A stretch of 64,000 bases of DNA, taken from positions 62,001 to 126,000 of the forward strand of contig NZ_LAYY01000005.1 of NCBI RefSeq assembly GCF_000986785.1, in the 5' to 3' direction. Each line of letters starts with the position of its first letter. The stretch's first letter is position 1. Origin of the DNA: Mesobacillus campisalis (GTDB taxonomy: Bacteria > Bacillota > Bacilli > Bacillales > Cytobacillaceae). The translations under genes were made by a program, and so were the position numbers. The notes below the pieces were generated by a model that saw only the letters and a list, made by a program, of their open reading frames with translations, did not search any database and was not told the origin of the DNA. Below, one piece after another: positions 25,246-35,720 of the stretch.

Positions 25246-27063
25246 TTGAGTTACCGTAATCGCGTTGCTTTTTTGGCTGGACTGGATTCGATCATTGTGT
25301 TTTCTGCCATTTACCTTAGTTATATACCCCTTCATCCGTCGATCGAAACCTTCAGCTATGAAAATATTTTGTTGAGCGCGCTTGTGTTGTTTGGCCTCCA
25401 TCATGTATTTGCTTCCATTAACATGCTGTACAACAAGGCCTGGGAATATGCTAGTGTCGGGGAAATTATCTCGATTGTTAAGGCGGTAACCTGCTCGATT
25501 GCAGGTACAGCTATTTTTCAGCTGGCAATGGACTTTGAACTCTACGGTCGTGCCTTATTCACCACTTGGACACTGCTTGTCATCTCGATTGGCGGCACCC
25601 GGTTTGCCTGGCGGATGTATCGTGACCATGTCCTAAAAAAAGGTCAGGATATGGAACAGTTATTAATTGTCGGTGCCGGACAGGGTGGAACACTCGTCGC
25701 CCGCCAGTTGCTTAACAATCCTGAGCTTGGGCTAAAGCCGGTGGCCTTCATTGATGACGACTTCCGGAAATTCAAGCTGCAAATCCTCGGCATTCCGGTT
25801 GTCGGAACGTCCAAAGGCATTGTGGATGCAGTGGAAAAGTTCAAAATCGATAAAATCGTCATTGCCATTCCTTCACTAAGCCGGAAAGAAATCAACCGCA
25901 TTTTCGATGAATGCTCAAAATCGAACGCGAAAACGCAAATCATGCCAAAAATCGAAGACGTCATGCTCGGGAAAGTATCGGTCAGTTCGTTCCGGGATGT
26001 ACAGGTGGAAGACTTGCTGGGGAGGGAACCGGTCAAGCTTGATATTGAAGGCATCTCCGAATATGTAACGGCGAAAACGGTACTCGTTACAGGTGCCGGC
26101 GGCTCAATCGGCTCGGAAATCTGCCGGCAGATCTGCAAGTTCACGCCCGCTAAAATTGTCCTCGTAGGACATGGAGAAAACAGCATTTATTTAATTGATA
26201 TGGAATTGCGGAATATATACGGCAAAAGCATTGAAATTGTCCCGGTCATCGGCGATGTCCAGGACCGCGAGAGGATATTTGAAGTGATGCAGGAACATCA
26301 GCCGGATGTGGTCTATCATGCAGCTGCTCATAAGCATGTGCCGCTGATGGAATACAACCCACGGGAAGCTGTGAAGAACAATGTATTCGGCACGAAGAAC
26401 GTGGCCGAAGCAGCTGCTTCCTTTGGCGTGAAAAATTTCGTGCTCGTCTCAACCGATAAAGCGGTCAATCCTACTAATGTTATGGGCTCCACGAAGCGGA
26501 TTGCGGAAATGATCATCCAGCAGCTGGCCCAGACCAGCACCACCAAGTTTGTGGCGGTGCGATTCGGTAATGTGCTTGGCAGCCGCGGCAGCGTGATTCC
26601 GCTGTTTAAAAAGCAAATCCAGGAAGGCGGCCCGGTTACGGTCACGCATCCGGACATGACCCGCTACTTTATGACAATACCGGAGGCCTCACGATTGGTA
26701 ATCCAGGCAGGCTCATTGGCCCGCGGCGGCGAAATCTTCGTCCTCGATATGGGCGAGCCTGTCAAGATCGTCGACCTTGCCAAAAATCTGATCAAACTAT
26801 CCGGCTATACTATAGAAGAAATCGGCATCAAATTCGCCGGCTTGCGGCCGGGTGAAAAGATGTTTGAAGAACTGCTGAATGAAAAAGAGATACATCCCGA
26901 ACCAATTTTCCCGAAAATCTTTATTGGAAAAGCGGTGCTGGATCAGGAGGAAGAGATACAGTATCTGCTTGATCATTTCGAACAGTTCTCACCAGATGGG
27001 CTGAAAGAATATGTCATCAATGTCGCAAACCGAAGGGAAAACAAGCTCCTTTCATTGGCATAA
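25246..27063 (+). CDS. epsC: Membrane nucleotide-sugar 4,6-dehydratase (EpsC/PglF/CapD type)
   Basis: A 605-residue protein. Four N-terminal TM segments (about 10-110) precede a first Rossmann-like CoA-binding domain (LIVGAGQGGTLVARQLL, about 140) and a C-terminal SDR domain (VLVTGAGGSIGSEICRQI, about 283; a T-D-K in place of the usual catalytic Tyr region, STDKAVNPTNVMGSTKR). It should make UDP-4-keto-6-deoxy-GlcNAc, the entry to bacillosamine-type sugars. The start is a TTG 7 nt after AAAGGAGG. It is followed closely by galU. Confidence 0.88.
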   Translation: MSYRNRVAFLAGLDSIIVFSAIYLSYIPLHPSIETFSYENILLSALVLFGLHHVFASINMLYNKAWEYASVGEIISIVKAVTCSIAGTAIFQLAMDFELYGRALFTTWTLLVISIGGTRFAWRMYRDHVLKKGQDMEQLLIVGAGQGGTLVARQLLNNPELGLKPVAFIDDDFRKFKLQILGIPVVGTSKGIVDAVEKFKIDKIVIAIPSLSRKEINRIFDECSKSNAKTQIMPKIEDVMLGKVSVSSFRDVQVEDLLGREPVKLDIEGISEYVTAKTVLVTGAGGSIGSEICRQICKFTPAKIVLVGHGENSIYLIDMELRNIYGKSIEIVPVIGDVQDRERIFEVMQEHQPDVVYHAAAHKHVPLMEYNPREAVKNNVFGTKNVAEAAASFGVKNFVLVSTDKAVNPTNVMGSTKRIAEMIIQQLAQTSTTKFVAVRFGNVLGSRGSVIPLFKKQIQEGGPVTVTHPDMTRYFMTIPEASRLVIQAGSLARGGEIFVLDMGEPVKIVDLAKNLIKLSGYTIEEIGIKFAGLRPGEKMFEELLNEKEIHPEPIFPKIFIGKAVLDQEEEIQYLLDHFEQFSPDGLKEYVINVANRRENKLLSLA

Positions 27064-27081
27064 CCAAGGAGGAAGCAAGAA

Positions 27082-27966
27082 GTGAAAAAAGTACGCAAAG
27101 CCATCATTCCCGCAGCCGGCCTCGGAACAAGATTTTTGCCGGCCACAAAAGCAATGCCAAAAGAAATGCTGCCAATCGTTGATAAACCAACGATCCAGTA
27201 CATCGTCGAAGAAGCTATGGCATCCGGAATCGAAGACATTATCATCGTCACAGGCAAAGGGAAACGCTCGATTGAAGACCACTTCGACTTCGCACAAGAG
27301 CTGGAACAAAACCTGGAGTCAAAAGGCAAGTACGATCTTCTCGATAAAGTCCGCTATTCTACAAATCTTGCCGACATTCATTATATTCGGCAAAAAGAGC
27401 CAAAAGGTTTAGGGCATGCCGTTTGGTGTGCGCGGAATTTCATTGGTGATGAGCCATTTGCCGTTCTTCTTGGCGATGATATCGTGCAGAGTGAAATCCC
27501 ATGCCTCCGCCAGTTGATGGATGTTCATGAAGAAACCCATTCTTCAGTGATTGGAGTCCAGACCGTTCCTGACAACGAAACACATCGTTATGGAATTGTC
27601 GAACCTTCCATTCAAAATGGCCGGAGATATCAGGTGGTAAACTTTATAGAGAAGCCTGCACTAGGAACGGCACCTTCCAATCTGGCCATTATGGGCAGGT
27701 ACGTTTTGACCCCTGAAATTTTTATGTTTCTGGAACAGCAGGAAACTGGTGCTGGTGGAGAAATTCAGTTGACTGATGCGATTCAAAAGCTCAACCAGAT
27801 TCAGCGAGTATTTGCTTATGATTTTGAAGGCAAGCGGTATGATGTTGGGGAGAAGGTTGGGTTTGTGAAGACAACGATTGAGTTTGCCTTACAAGAACCA
27901 ACATTAAAGGATGACATTCTAGCTTTCATGGAAGAAATACTAAAAGATCAGAAACTCAAAATCTAG
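27082..27966 (+). CDS. galU: UTP-glucose-1-phosphate uridylyltransferase
   Basis: A 294-residue protein with the nucleotidyltransferase signature [20 protein letters not shown] (residues 7-26), [25 protein letters not shown] (about 130) and FIEKP (about 190). It makes UDP-glucose for exopolysaccharide and other glycans. The start is a GTG behind AAGGAGG. It is the last gene with base composition like the flanking chromosome; the DNA turns AT-rich right after it. Confidence 0.93.
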   Translation: MKKVRKAIIPAAGLGTRFLPATKAMPKEMLPIVDKPTIQYIVEEAMASGIEDIIIVTGKGKRSIEDHFDFAQELEQNLESKGKYDLLDKVRYSTNLADIHYIRQKEPKGLGHAVWCARNFIGDEPFAVLLGDDIVQSEIPCLRQLMDVHEETHSSVIGVQTVPDNETHRYGIVEPSIQNGRRYQVVNFIEKPALGTAPSNLAIMGRYVLTPEIFMFLEQQETGAGGEIQLTDAIQKLNQIQRVFAYDFEGKRYDVGEKVGFVKTTIEFALQEPTLKDDILAFMEEILKDQKLKI

Positions 27967-28000
27967 ATTTTGAGTTTTAACTTTGGGGGTGGAATTCAAA

Positions 28001-28636
28001 ATGATTTATCAAAAATATATAAAAAGATTGTTAGGTTTTCTTCTAGCTACAATTGGGATGATTTTGTTATCACCTGTATTTCTAGTATTAATCCTTTGCA
28101 TCAAGCTTGATTCGCCAGGACCGATATTATTTAAGCAGCGCCGTATAGGCAAAGATAAGTCAGAGTTCTATATATTGAAATTCAGAACGATGAAAATCGA
28201 TACACCAAAAGATACTCCAACCCATTTATTAGAGAATCCAGAAAGCTATATTACTAGAGTTGGAAAGTTTATGCGAAAGACAAGCTTAGATGAGTTACCA
28301 CAAATTATAAATATCCTTAAGGGTGAAATGAGTATAATCGGGCCAAGGCCTGCTTTATGGAATCAGTATGACTTGATTGCCGAAAGGGACAAATATGGTG
28401 CTAACAATGTTTATCCGGGGCTCACGGGTTGGGCACAAGTTAACGGAAGAGATGAACTTCCTATTGAAGTTAAAGCAAAACTGGATGGGGATTATGTTAG
28501 GAAGATAAGTTTTTGGGTGGATTTTAAGTGTTTCTTCCTAACTCTTATAAGTGTTGTAAAGAGTGATGGGGTCGTTGAGGGTGGTACAGGGGCAAAGAGG
28601 GAATTAGCCAGTACTAAGGAGATCAATTCTAAATGA
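28001..28636 (+). CDS. Undecaprenyl-phosphate sugar-phosphate transferase (priming)
   Basis: A 211-residue small-form (PglC/EpsL-like) polyprenyl phosphate hexose-1-phosphate transferase. An N-terminal re-entrant membrane helix (about 10-35) is followed by DSPGPILFKQRRIGKD, the FRTM motif, KTSLDELPQIINILKGEMS and GPRPAL. It loads the first sugar phosphate onto undecaprenyl phosphate. The start is the ATG 8 nt after GGGGGTGG. It overlaps the next gene by 4 nt. Confidence 0.92.
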   Translation: MIYQKYIKRLLGFLLATIGMILLSPVFLVLILCIKLDSPGPILFKQRRIGKDKSEFYILKFRTMKIDTPKDTPTHLLENPESYITRVGKFMRKTSLDELPQIINILKGEMSIIGPRPALWNQYDLIAERDKYGANNVYPGLTGWAQVNGRDELPIEVKAKLDGDYVRKISFWVDFKCFFLTLISVVKSDGVVEGGTGAKRELASTKEINSK

Positions 28637-29484
28637 AAAAAATATTAATAACTGGAAAAAGTGGATATATCGGTCTGAGTTTAGATAAGTGGCTTAAAAA
28701 TTACCCTAATAAATACTCAATAGATTTTATTAGCGTCAGAGATGATGAGTGGGAAAAAGTGACCTTCTCCAACTATGACGTTGTTTTTCATGCAGCCGGT
28801 ATTGCACATATTAAAGAAACAGAGAAAAACGCCGATTTATATTACCTGGTAAATCGTGATTTGAGTTATCAATTGGCTCAAAAAGCAAAAGCAGAAGGAG
28901 TTTCCCAGTTTATTTTTCTAAGTTCAATGAGTGTATATGGAGTTGAAAAGGGTGTAATTGACAAAAGTACTCCACTAGAACCTAAAAGTCACTATGGTAA
29001 ATCAAAACTGCAGGCTGAAAAATTGATTACCTCTATAGAGGATAAAGAATTTAAGGTTGCTATATTACGGCCGCCAATGATCTATGGTAAAGGGTGTAAA
29101 GGTAACTACCCAAGATTAGTAAATTTAGCCTTAAGATTGCCTTTTTTTCCAAAGATTAATAATAAACGAAGTATGATTTTTATAGATAATTTATGTGAGT
29201 TTATTAGACTCCTTATAACTGATTGTAGTCGAGGACTATATTTACCACAGAATGGGGACTATGTTTGTACTTCAGAAATGGTTAGGTTGATTACAGAAGT
29301 TAATGGTAAAGAGATAAAGATGACTGAATTATTTAATCCCATAGTGAGACATTTAAATGTTAAGACGATTAACAAGGTATTTGGGGACTTAGCATATGAA
29401 AAAACACTGTCTCACTATAATGGTAATTACAATTTATATGATTTTAAATCATCAATACTTCTTACCGAAAGGGGAGAGAAATAA
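28633..29484 (+). CDS. NAD-dependent sugar epimerase/reductase (SDR)
   Basis: A 283-residue extended SDR with ILITGKSGYIGLSLDKWLKN at the N-terminus, FHAAGIAHI (about 52), a catalytic YGKSK (about 120) and LRPPMIYGKGCKGNYPRL. It resembles UDP-4-keto-6-deoxyhexose reductases and 4-epimerases that supply the first sugar for a priming transferase. The WbpV/WbpM-type pairing with the EpsC-like dehydratase is likely but the product is unknown. Confidence 0.82.
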   Translation: MKKILITGKSGYIGLSLDKWLKNYPNKYSIDFISVRDDEWEKVTFSNYDVVFHAAGIAHIKETEKNADLYYLVNRDLSYQLAQKAKAEGVSQFIFLSSMSVYGVEKGVIDKSTPLEPKSHYGKSKLQAEKLITSIEDKEFKVAILRPPMIYGKGCKGNYPRLVNLALRLPFFPKINNKRSMIFIDNLCEFIRLLITDCSRGLYLPQNGDYVCTSEMVRLITEVNGKEIKMTELFNPIVRHLNVKTINKVFGDLAYEKTLSHYNGNYNLYDFKSSILLTERGEK

Positions 29485-30269
29485 TGGAGTATAATTTGGA
29501 GAACCAACCATTAGTCAGTATTATCATGCCTGCATTTAATTGTGAAAACTATATCGGGGAATCTATAAATTCAGTTATTGGTCAGACATACCAAAACTGG
29601 GAACTAATTGTAATAGATGATGACTCTAGGGATAACACGGTAAATGTTTTGGAGAGTATTTCTTCTGAAGATAATAGAATAAGATTCTATAAAAACGTTC
29701 AAAATCTGGGAGTATCAGAAACTAGGAATCGAGCAATTTCAATTGCTGAAGGTCAATGGATTGCCTTTCTAGATAGCGATGATATTTGGGAAAATAATAA
29801 GTTAGAAATACAGATGGACTATGTTCGTAAGTTAAATGCAGAGTTTGTATTTACGGGATCTCGTTTTATAAATGAAGAGGGAAAATATTTCAAAGGAATA
29901 TTTGAAGTACCAGATGTTGTTTCTTACGAAAGGTTAAGAAAACATAATGTAATATCTTGTTCTTCGGTTCTTCTAAAGAAGGATTTCTTTAAGGAGATTA
30001 AGATGGAAAATGATAGCATGCACGAAGATTATGCAGTATGGTTACGCGTTCTTAGAACAGGGGTCCTTGCCTATGGTGTTAATGAACCACTCTTGATTTA
30101 TAGAATATCACGTAATTCTAAATCCGGTAACAAAATAAAAACTATACAAATGACTTATAAAGTATTCCGTTATATAGGTGTTAACCCATTAGGGTCAATT
30201 TATTTTATGGTAAACCATTTAATAGGATCTATAAAAAAGTATAAGAAAATCAATTTAAAAAACCTATAA
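29484..30269 (+). CDS. Glycosyltransferase family 2
   Basis: A 261-residue GT-A enzyme with VSIIMPAFNCENYIGESINS (about 10-29), IDDDSRDNT, the DSDD metal-binding motif (about 95) and the catalytic-base region HEDYAVWLRV (about 178). A C-terminal amphipathic tail suggests membrane attachment. It adds one sugar to the lipid-linked repeat unit. It overlaps the preceding stop codon by 1 nt. Confidence 0.9.
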   Translation: MEYNLENQPLVSIIMPAFNCENYIGESINSVIGQTYQNWELIVIDDDSRDNTVNVLESISSEDNRIRFYKNVQNLGVSETRNRAISIAEGQWIAFLDSDDIWENNKLEIQMDYVRKLNAEFVFTGSRFINEEGKYFKGIFEVPDVVSYERLRKHNVISCSSVLLKKDFFKEIKMENDSMHEDYAVWLRVLRTGVLAYGVNEPLLIYRISRNSKSGNKIKTIQMTYKVFRYIGVNPLGSIYFMVNHLIGSIKKYKKINLKNL

Positions 30270-30327
30270 GTTAATGAGATTATCTCTTTTATATATCTTC
30301 TAGTATGAAGTAGAGGTTGTGGAAAGA

Positions 30328-31563
30328 ATGAAAGTACTATTTATAGGTGGGGTATTCTCAAAAGAAATGGAAGAAGTAATTCTTTCAAAATCAAAGGGAA
30401 CAGTCCATTATGCCGCAAATAAATTCCAGTGGAATTTGATAGACGGGTTATTAAATATTGAGAAAGTTGATTTGGAAGTTGCCTCCGCTCCATTCATTGG
30501 AACTTATCCTAATGAGTATAAAGATTTATTTTTAAGAAAACATAGTTACGAATATAAAAACTTAGTAAATTGTACTTATGTACCTTTTTGTAATTTGTGG
30601 GGTTATAGAAATATATCTCGAAAAAACTCTTTAATTAGACAAATTAAAGAGTTTGTCATAGATAATTCTCCCAATAAGGTAATTATTGTGTACTCCCCAC
30701 ACACTCCATTATTACAGGCTGCTGTTTATGCAAAACAAAAGGATCCATCCATTCATATATGCTTAATTGTCCCAGATTTACCCCAATATATGAATTTAAA
30801 TGAAAATAAATCACAAATCTACACCAAGTTAAAATCAATTGATATTAAAGTTTTTGAAAGTAAAGTGAAATATGTAGATTCATTTGTTTTACTTACAGAA
30901 CATATGAAAGATGTATTAAAAGTGGAAAACAGACCTTACGTTGTAATTGAAGGGGTTGTTGATCCATCAACATCTTTTATTAAGAGGACCGAAGTCTCAA
31001 AAGAGACTAAGCAGACTGTTGTTTACACGGGTACCTTAAACAAAAAATTTGGTGTTGTTAATTTAGTTAAGGCTTTTAACTCTATTAAAAATAAAGATGT
31101 GGTTTTAAAAATTTGTGGTAGAGGGGACTCAGAAGAAATTATAAAAGAGTTTGCTCAAAAAGATGATAGGATTCGATTTTTAGGACAGATGTCAAACGAG
31201 GAAGCTGTTGAATTACAAAAAAATGCGTCTTTGTTAGTAAATCCAAGACAGAATAATGAAGAATTCACAAGGTATTCTTTTCCCTCGAAAAATATGGAAT
31301 ACTTATTGACTGGGAAACCTGTAGTTGCATATAAATTAGATGGAATTCCTAATGAATATGATAAATTCTTTTATTATGTGAAAGATAATTCACTAGATTC
31401 TTTAAGTGGAAAAATCGTGGAAGTTCTTAATTTGTCCGAAGATTATAGATTGAATTTAGGAATTCAAGCACGAGAATTTGTTATTGCCGAGAAGAACTTT
31501 AATAATGCTAGTGAAAAGATCATTAGGATGATAAATAAAAAGATAGAAAATAGGGATAGGTGA
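30328..31563 (+). CDS. Glycosyltransferase family 4-like
   Basis: A 411-residue GT-B protein. The donor-binding half has VVYTGTLNKKFGVVNLVKAF (about 228), FLGQMSNEEAVELQKNA (about 285) and NPRQNNEEFTRYSFPSKNME (about 308). The closing ExxK-like segment supports the GT4 call. I take the ATG at 30328 rather than an in-frame GTG at 30319; neither has a strong ribosome site. The sugar specificity is unknown. Confidence 0.85.
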   Translation: MKVLFIGGVFSKEMEEVILSKSKGTVHYAANKFQWNLIDGLLNIEKVDLEVASAPFIGTYPNEYKDLFLRKHSYEYKNLVNCTYVPFCNLWGYRNISRKNSLIRQIKEFVIDNSPNKVIIVYSPHTPLLQAAVYAKQKDPSIHICLIVPDLPQYMNLNENKSQIYTKLKSIDIKVFESKVKYVDSFVLLTEHMKDVLKVENRPYVVIEGVVDPSTSFIKRTEVSKETKQTVVYTGTLNKKFGVVNLVKAFNSIKNKDVVLKICGRGDSEEIIKEFAQKDDRIRFLGQMSNEEAVELQKNASLLVNPRQNNEEFTRYSFPSKNMEYLLTGKPVVAYKLDGIPNEYDKFFYYVKDNSLDSLSGKIVEVLNLSEDYRLNLGIQAREFVIAEKNFNNASEKIIRMINKKIENRDR

Positions 31564-31568
31564 TAAGA

Positions 31569-32606
31569 ATGTTTGAAAATAAAATCTTATTAATCACAGG
31601 TGGTACTGGTTCATTTGGTCATGCGGTTATGGAGAGATTCTTAAATACTGATATAAAAGAGATACGTATCTTTTCACGTGATGAAAAAAAGCAAGATGAT
31701 ATGCGCAAACTTTATAAAAATGATAAGTTAAAGTTTTACCTTGGGGATGTAAGGGACATAGCTAGTGTAAAAAATGCTATGCATGGCGTTGATTATATTT
31801 TCCATGCAGCTGCCTTAAAACAGGTTCCCTCATGTGAATTTTTTCCTATGGAAGCAGTAAAAACAAATGTAATAGGCACCGAAAATGTTTTAACTGCAGC
31901 TATTGAGTATGGAGTGAAAAAGGTCATTTGCCTTTCAACAGATAAAGCGGCTTATCCGATCAATGCAATGGGGATTTCAAAAGCTATGATGGAGAAAGTT
32001 TTTGTTGCTAAATCTAAAACTGTTGATTCAGAGAGAACTCTTATTTGTGGTACAAGATACGGGAATGTAATGGCTTCTCGTGGGTCCGTTATTCCGTTAT
32101 TTATTGAACAGATTAAAAATGGGCAGCCCTTAACTGTTACTGATTCAAATATGACGAGGTTCCTTATGAGCCTTGAAGAGGCAGTTGAGCTAGTGGTCTT
32201 TGCATTCCAAAATGCAGAGGCAGGAGATATTATGGTTCAAAAATCTCCTGCTAGTACAATTGGAGACCTTGCTCAAGCAGTGAAGGAACTTTTTGATGCA
32301 GATAATGAGATTAAAGTAATTGGGACCCGTCATGGGGAGAAGCGCTTTGAAACTCTTCTTACTAGGGAGGAATACGTAGTAGCAGAGGATTTAGGGGGGT
32401 TCTATAGGGTACCGGCCGATCAGAGGGACCTTAATTATGATAAGTATTTTGATGAAGGAAGTCAAAAGCTTTCTACTATTGAAGAATACAATTCCGATAA
32501 TACTCAAATCCTGACTATTGGTCAGATTAAAGAAAAGTTACTAGAGTTAGAATATGTACAAAATGAACTTAAGCAATGGAATAAAAAAGTTCATGTGACA
32601 AGCTAA
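31569..32606 (+). CDS. capE: UDP-GlcNAc 4,6-dehydratase/5-epimerase (CapE/FnlA/WbjB)
   Basis: A 345-residue soluble SDR with NKILLITGGTGSFGHAVMER (4-23), FSRDEKKQDDMRK, FHAAALKQVPSCEFFPMEAV and STDKAAYPINAMGISKAMME. It makes the 4-keto-6-deoxy L-arabino sugar from UDP-GlcNAc, the first step to UDP-L-FucNAc. PseB gives the same type of intermediate, so this enzyme may also feed the pse genes downstream. It is followed by capF and capG. The ATG at 31569 is 9 nt inside the longer GTG-started frame. Confidence 0.88.
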   Translation: MFENKILLITGGTGSFGHAVMERFLNTDIKEIRIFSRDEKKQDDMRKLYKNDKLKFYLGDVRDIASVKNAMHGVDYIFHAAALKQVPSCEFFPMEAVKTNVIGTENVLTAAIEYGVKKVICLSTDKAAYPINAMGISKAMMEKVFVAKSKTVDSERTLICGTRYGNVMASRGSVIPLFIEQIKNGQPLTVTDSNMTRFLMSLEEAVELVVFAFQNAEAGDIMVQKSPASTIGDLAQAVKELFDADNEIKVIGTRHGEKRFETLLTREEYVVAEDLGGFYRVPADQRDLNYDKYFDEGSQKLSTIEEYNSDNTQILTIGQIKEKLLELEYVQNELKQWNKKVHVTS

Positions 32607-32621
32607 AGGTGGGATTGGTTG

Positions 32622-33731
32622 ATGAAAATTCTTGTAACAGGAGCAAATGGTTTTGTTGGCAAAAACCTTGTGGCTGAGTTAAGAAATAGGGGATACAACC
32701 ATATCTTGGAATTCACAAGAGATTGTGACTCAATGTTACTCGATAAATATACAAAAGAATGTGATTTTGTCTTTCATTTGGCTGGGGTTAATAGAACTGA
32801 AGATGAAATTGAGTTTATGGAAGGTAACTTTGGATTAGCATCAAAATTACTAGAGTTGCTCAAGAAAAATAACAATAAGGCTCCTGTCCTGATTACTTCT
32901 TCCATTCAAGCTGAGAAGGATAATCCTTATGGAAGAAGTAAAAAGGCTGGCGAAGAATCACTCTTTACCTATCATAAAGAAACTGGAATTAAGGTTTACG
33001 TGTACAGGTTGCCAAACTTGTTTGGAAAGTGGAGTAAACCTAACTACAATACGGTAGTGGCTACGTTCTGTCATAATATTGCTAGGGAAGTTGATATTAC
33101 GGTTAACAATCCAGAAACTGAGCTTAACCTATGTTATATTGACGATGTTTTAGACGAGTTTTTAAGAGCGCTAGTGGGAAATCCCACTGTGCAGGATAAC
33201 TTTTGTGTTGTACCTGTAACACACACTATTAAGCTCGGAGAGCTTGCTAATCTTATTAAAAGCTTTAAAAATAGTAGAACAAACTTAAGTATTCCTAATA
33301 TGGAAGATGGTCTAACTAAAAAGCTGTATAGTACTTATTTAAGTTTTTTACCTGAGGATCAATTTGCTTATGAACTTAATGTTAACGGTGATAACAGAGG
33401 TTCTTTTACTGAATTTATTCGAACACCTGAAAGAGGACAAGTTTCCGTGAATATTTCAAAGCCAGGAATTACAAAAGGAAATCACTGGCATCATACAAAA
33501 AATGAGAAATTTTTAGTGGTTAGTGGTAAAGGGTTGATTCGCTTTAGAAAATTAGATTCCGATAAAATTATCGAATATAGAGTTAGTGGGGAAAAACTAC
33601 AAGTTGTAGATATCCCAACTGGATATACCCATTCCATTGTAAATGTAGGAGAAACGGATCTAGTTACAGTGATGTGGGCAAATGAATGTTTTGACCCTGA
33701 AAAGCCGGACACTTACTTTGTGGAGGTATAG
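32622..33731 (+). CDS. capF: Reductase/cupin fusion for UDP-L-FucNAc synthesis (CapF/FnlB/WbjC)
   Basis: A 369-residue two-domain protein. The N-terminal SDR reductase (MKILVTGANGFVGKNLVAEL; TSSIQAEKDNPYGRSKKAGE) covers about 1-245, and the C-terminal cupin (about 255-369) carries GITKGNHWHHTKNEKFLVVS with the zinc-binding histidines. CapF proteins carry out C3 epimerisation and C4 reduction to UDP-6-deoxy-talNAc. Full length, between capE and capG. Confidence 0.93.
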   Translation: MKILVTGANGFVGKNLVAELRNRGYNHILEFTRDCDSMLLDKYTKECDFVFHLAGVNRTEDEIEFMEGNFGLASKLLELLKKNNNKAPVLITSSIQAEKDNPYGRSKKAGEESLFTYHKETGIKVYVYRLPNLFGKWSKPNYNTVVATFCHNIAREVDITVNNPETELNLCYIDDVLDEFLRALVGNPTVQDNFCVVPVTHTIKLGELANLIKSFKNSRTNLSIPNMEDGLTKKLYSTYLSFLPEDQFAYELNVNGDNRGSFTEFIRTPERGQVSVNISKPGITKGNHWHHTKNEKFLVVSGKGLIRFRKLDSDKIIEYRVSGEKLQVVDIPTGYTHSIVNVGETDLVTVMWANECFDPEKPDTYFVEV

Positions 33732-33734
33732 TAT

Positions 33735-34859
33735 ATGAAGAAATTAAAAGTAATGACAGTCGTTGGTACTAGACCAGAAATCATTAGATTGTCAGCTGTT
33801 ATCAATAAATTAGAAGAATCAAATGCAATTGAACATACCCTTGTTCATACAGGACAAAATTATGACTATGAATTAAATGAGGTGTTTTTCAAGGATTTCA
33901 ACTTAAAGAAACCAGATTATTTTCTAAATGCAGCTACGGGGACGGCGGTGGAAACCATCGGTAATATCTTGATTAAAATTGATCGGATTTTTGAAGAGCT
34001 AAAACCTGATGCTTTTTTGGTTCTTGGTGATACTAACAGCTGTTTGACGGCTATTGCAGCCAAAAGAAGGCATATCCCAATCTTCCATATGGAAGCAGGT
34101 AATAGATGTTTTGATCAACGTGTACCCGAAGAAACAAATCGTAAAATCGTTGACCATACAGCGGATATTAATCTAACTTACAGTGATATCGCCAGAGAAT
34201 ATCTTCTTAGAGAAGGGTTTCCTTCTGACCGAATTATTAAAACAGGAAGTCCAATGTTTGAAGTGTTGAACTCTAAAAAAGAGGATATTGAGAAATCTGA
34301 TGTATTAGATAGACTTGACCTTGTAGAACGAGAATACTTTGTGGTTTCCGCTCATAGAGAAGAAAATATTAATTCAGAAGGCAACTTTCTAGATTTAGTA
34401 GATAGTTTAAATGCAATCGCTGAAAATTATAATATGCCCATAATTGTAAGTACTCACCCCAGAACTAAAAATATGATTGAGGCTAAGGGGATAGTATTTA
34501 ATCCTTTGATTAAAACGCTGAAACCTTTAGGATTTAATGATTATGTTAAACTGCAAACAAGTGCAAAAGCTGTACTTAGTGATAGTGGTACAATTAGTGA
34601 AGAGTCCTCTATTCTTGGATTCAGAGCACTTAATATAAGACAGGCTCATGAAAGGCCTGAGGCCATGGAAGAGGCTTCGGCTATGATGGTGGGCTTAAAA
34701 AAGGAAAGAATATTACAAGGACTTCAAATATTGGAGGGGCAGTCGGAAAACACGTTAAGATTAGTTGCGGATTACAGTATGCCAAATGTTTCTGATAAAG
34801 TTTTGAGAATTATATTATCATATACAGACTTCGTTAAAAGAGTCGTTTGGTCTGAGTAA
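33735..34859 (+). CDS. capG: UDP-GlcNAc 2-epimerase-like C2 epimerase (CapG/FnlC/WbjD)
   Basis: A 374-residue non-hydrolysing 2-epimerase-family enzyme with VVGTRPEIIRLSAVINKLEE (9-28), VHTGQNYDYELN, GDTNSCLTAI, FHMEAGNRCFDQRVPEETNR and SDSGTISEESSILG. It completes UDP-L-FucNAc. It starts 3 nt after capF with GGAGG 8 nt upstream. Confidence 0.92.
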   Translation: MKKLKVMTVVGTRPEIIRLSAVINKLEESNAIEHTLVHTGQNYDYELNEVFFKDFNLKKPDYFLNAATGTAVETIGNILIKIDRIFEELKPDAFLVLGDTNSCLTAIAAKRRHIPIFHMEAGNRCFDQRVPEETNRKIVDHTADINLTYSDIAREYLLREGFPSDRIIKTGSPMFEVLNSKKEDIEKSDVLDRLDLVEREYFVVSAHREENINSEGNFLDLVDSLNAIAENYNMPIIVSTHPRTKNMIEAKGIVFNPLIKTLKPLGFNDYVKLQTSAKAVLSDSGTISEESSILGFRALNIRQAHERPEAMEEASAMMVGLKKERILQGLQILEGQSENTLRLVADYSMPNVSDKVLRIILSYTDFVKRVVWSE

Positions 34860-35419
34860 TCTTGAATTATTGATAGGAGCATTCCTATTAGAAAGATTTT
34901 CAGAGACATGAAAAAAAGCCCTCTTGGAATGTTACGTGTGTGCAAGTTGTGTAGCGTGACCCTAATTTAGTTAATTAAGGATGACTCCCTAAGTGAACTA
35001 CAAAACAAAGAAAGAAAATAAATCAAGTAGTCGGAAGTGATATAGGAGAGAAGACACTCTTCGCTTGCTTTTGTCGGTGACCGGGGGGCATGTACTACTA
35101 AATATCTTGCCGGTTTTACTGTGCAGCACTGGTTTTAAGGATTGATACCAACTTATTTTGACAGCCAAGAAAGAATATAAGGCTGAACCCGTGTTAGTCC
35201 AAAGTTCAGAAGCAAGTTATCGGAGGAAATCGCGCTGTCAGAAACATGCGGATTCTTTTCTGGAGTCACACAGCTCTTTTACGTCATTTGGAAGCGCAAC
35301 TGTGAAATATGAATGGCTCTTAACAGTGCCGTAGTTTTGGATACGACCATTGTCGACTTACTAACTGAGAATGGTAGCTTTGCACAAGTAAGAAGCGTTC
35401 AACCAACATTACGGGAAGA

Positions 35420-35720
35420 TTCCTCGGGCAGGCATAGAGGGCAAAAGCGCATTTCTAAGGCGGGAGGAAAGCTTTGACCCCTTCCTTTTCAGGGCGATGA
35501 TATCGATGATCGGCCACAATGAAGCCGCAAGAAGGCTGCATGCATTTTATACAAATGGTAATGATAATAATCCATTACGCTAGAGCAAATCAATCAATCG
35601 TGGTTCTATGAGGGAAGCTTTTAAAGATGTTCCATGGATCAGCACGGAAGTGCTCGGGGCAAAGTAAATGATAAAAGACGGTCAAGAGTTATGGGAAGCG
35701 TACCCATTAACTGTAACAGA
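35420..35720 (+). pseudogene. Possible decayed transposase remnant (IS110-like C-terminus)
   Basis: The gap 34860-35790 has no intact gene and looks less AT-rich than its neighbours. Across frames one can read GQKRISKAGGKAL, then AMISMIGHNEAARRLHAFYT, then QSIVVL-stop-GKLLKM. Order and content resemble the C-terminal end of IS110/IS1111-type transposases, with stops and frameshifts. The rest of the gap (34860-35400) shows no recognisable coding remains. I am not sure of the family. Confidence 0.4.

Noticed and set aside
31569-32606. Calling this gene pseB
   Set aside because: It is adjacent to capF and capG, the usual capE position. PseB-type activity is possible but would be a second role.
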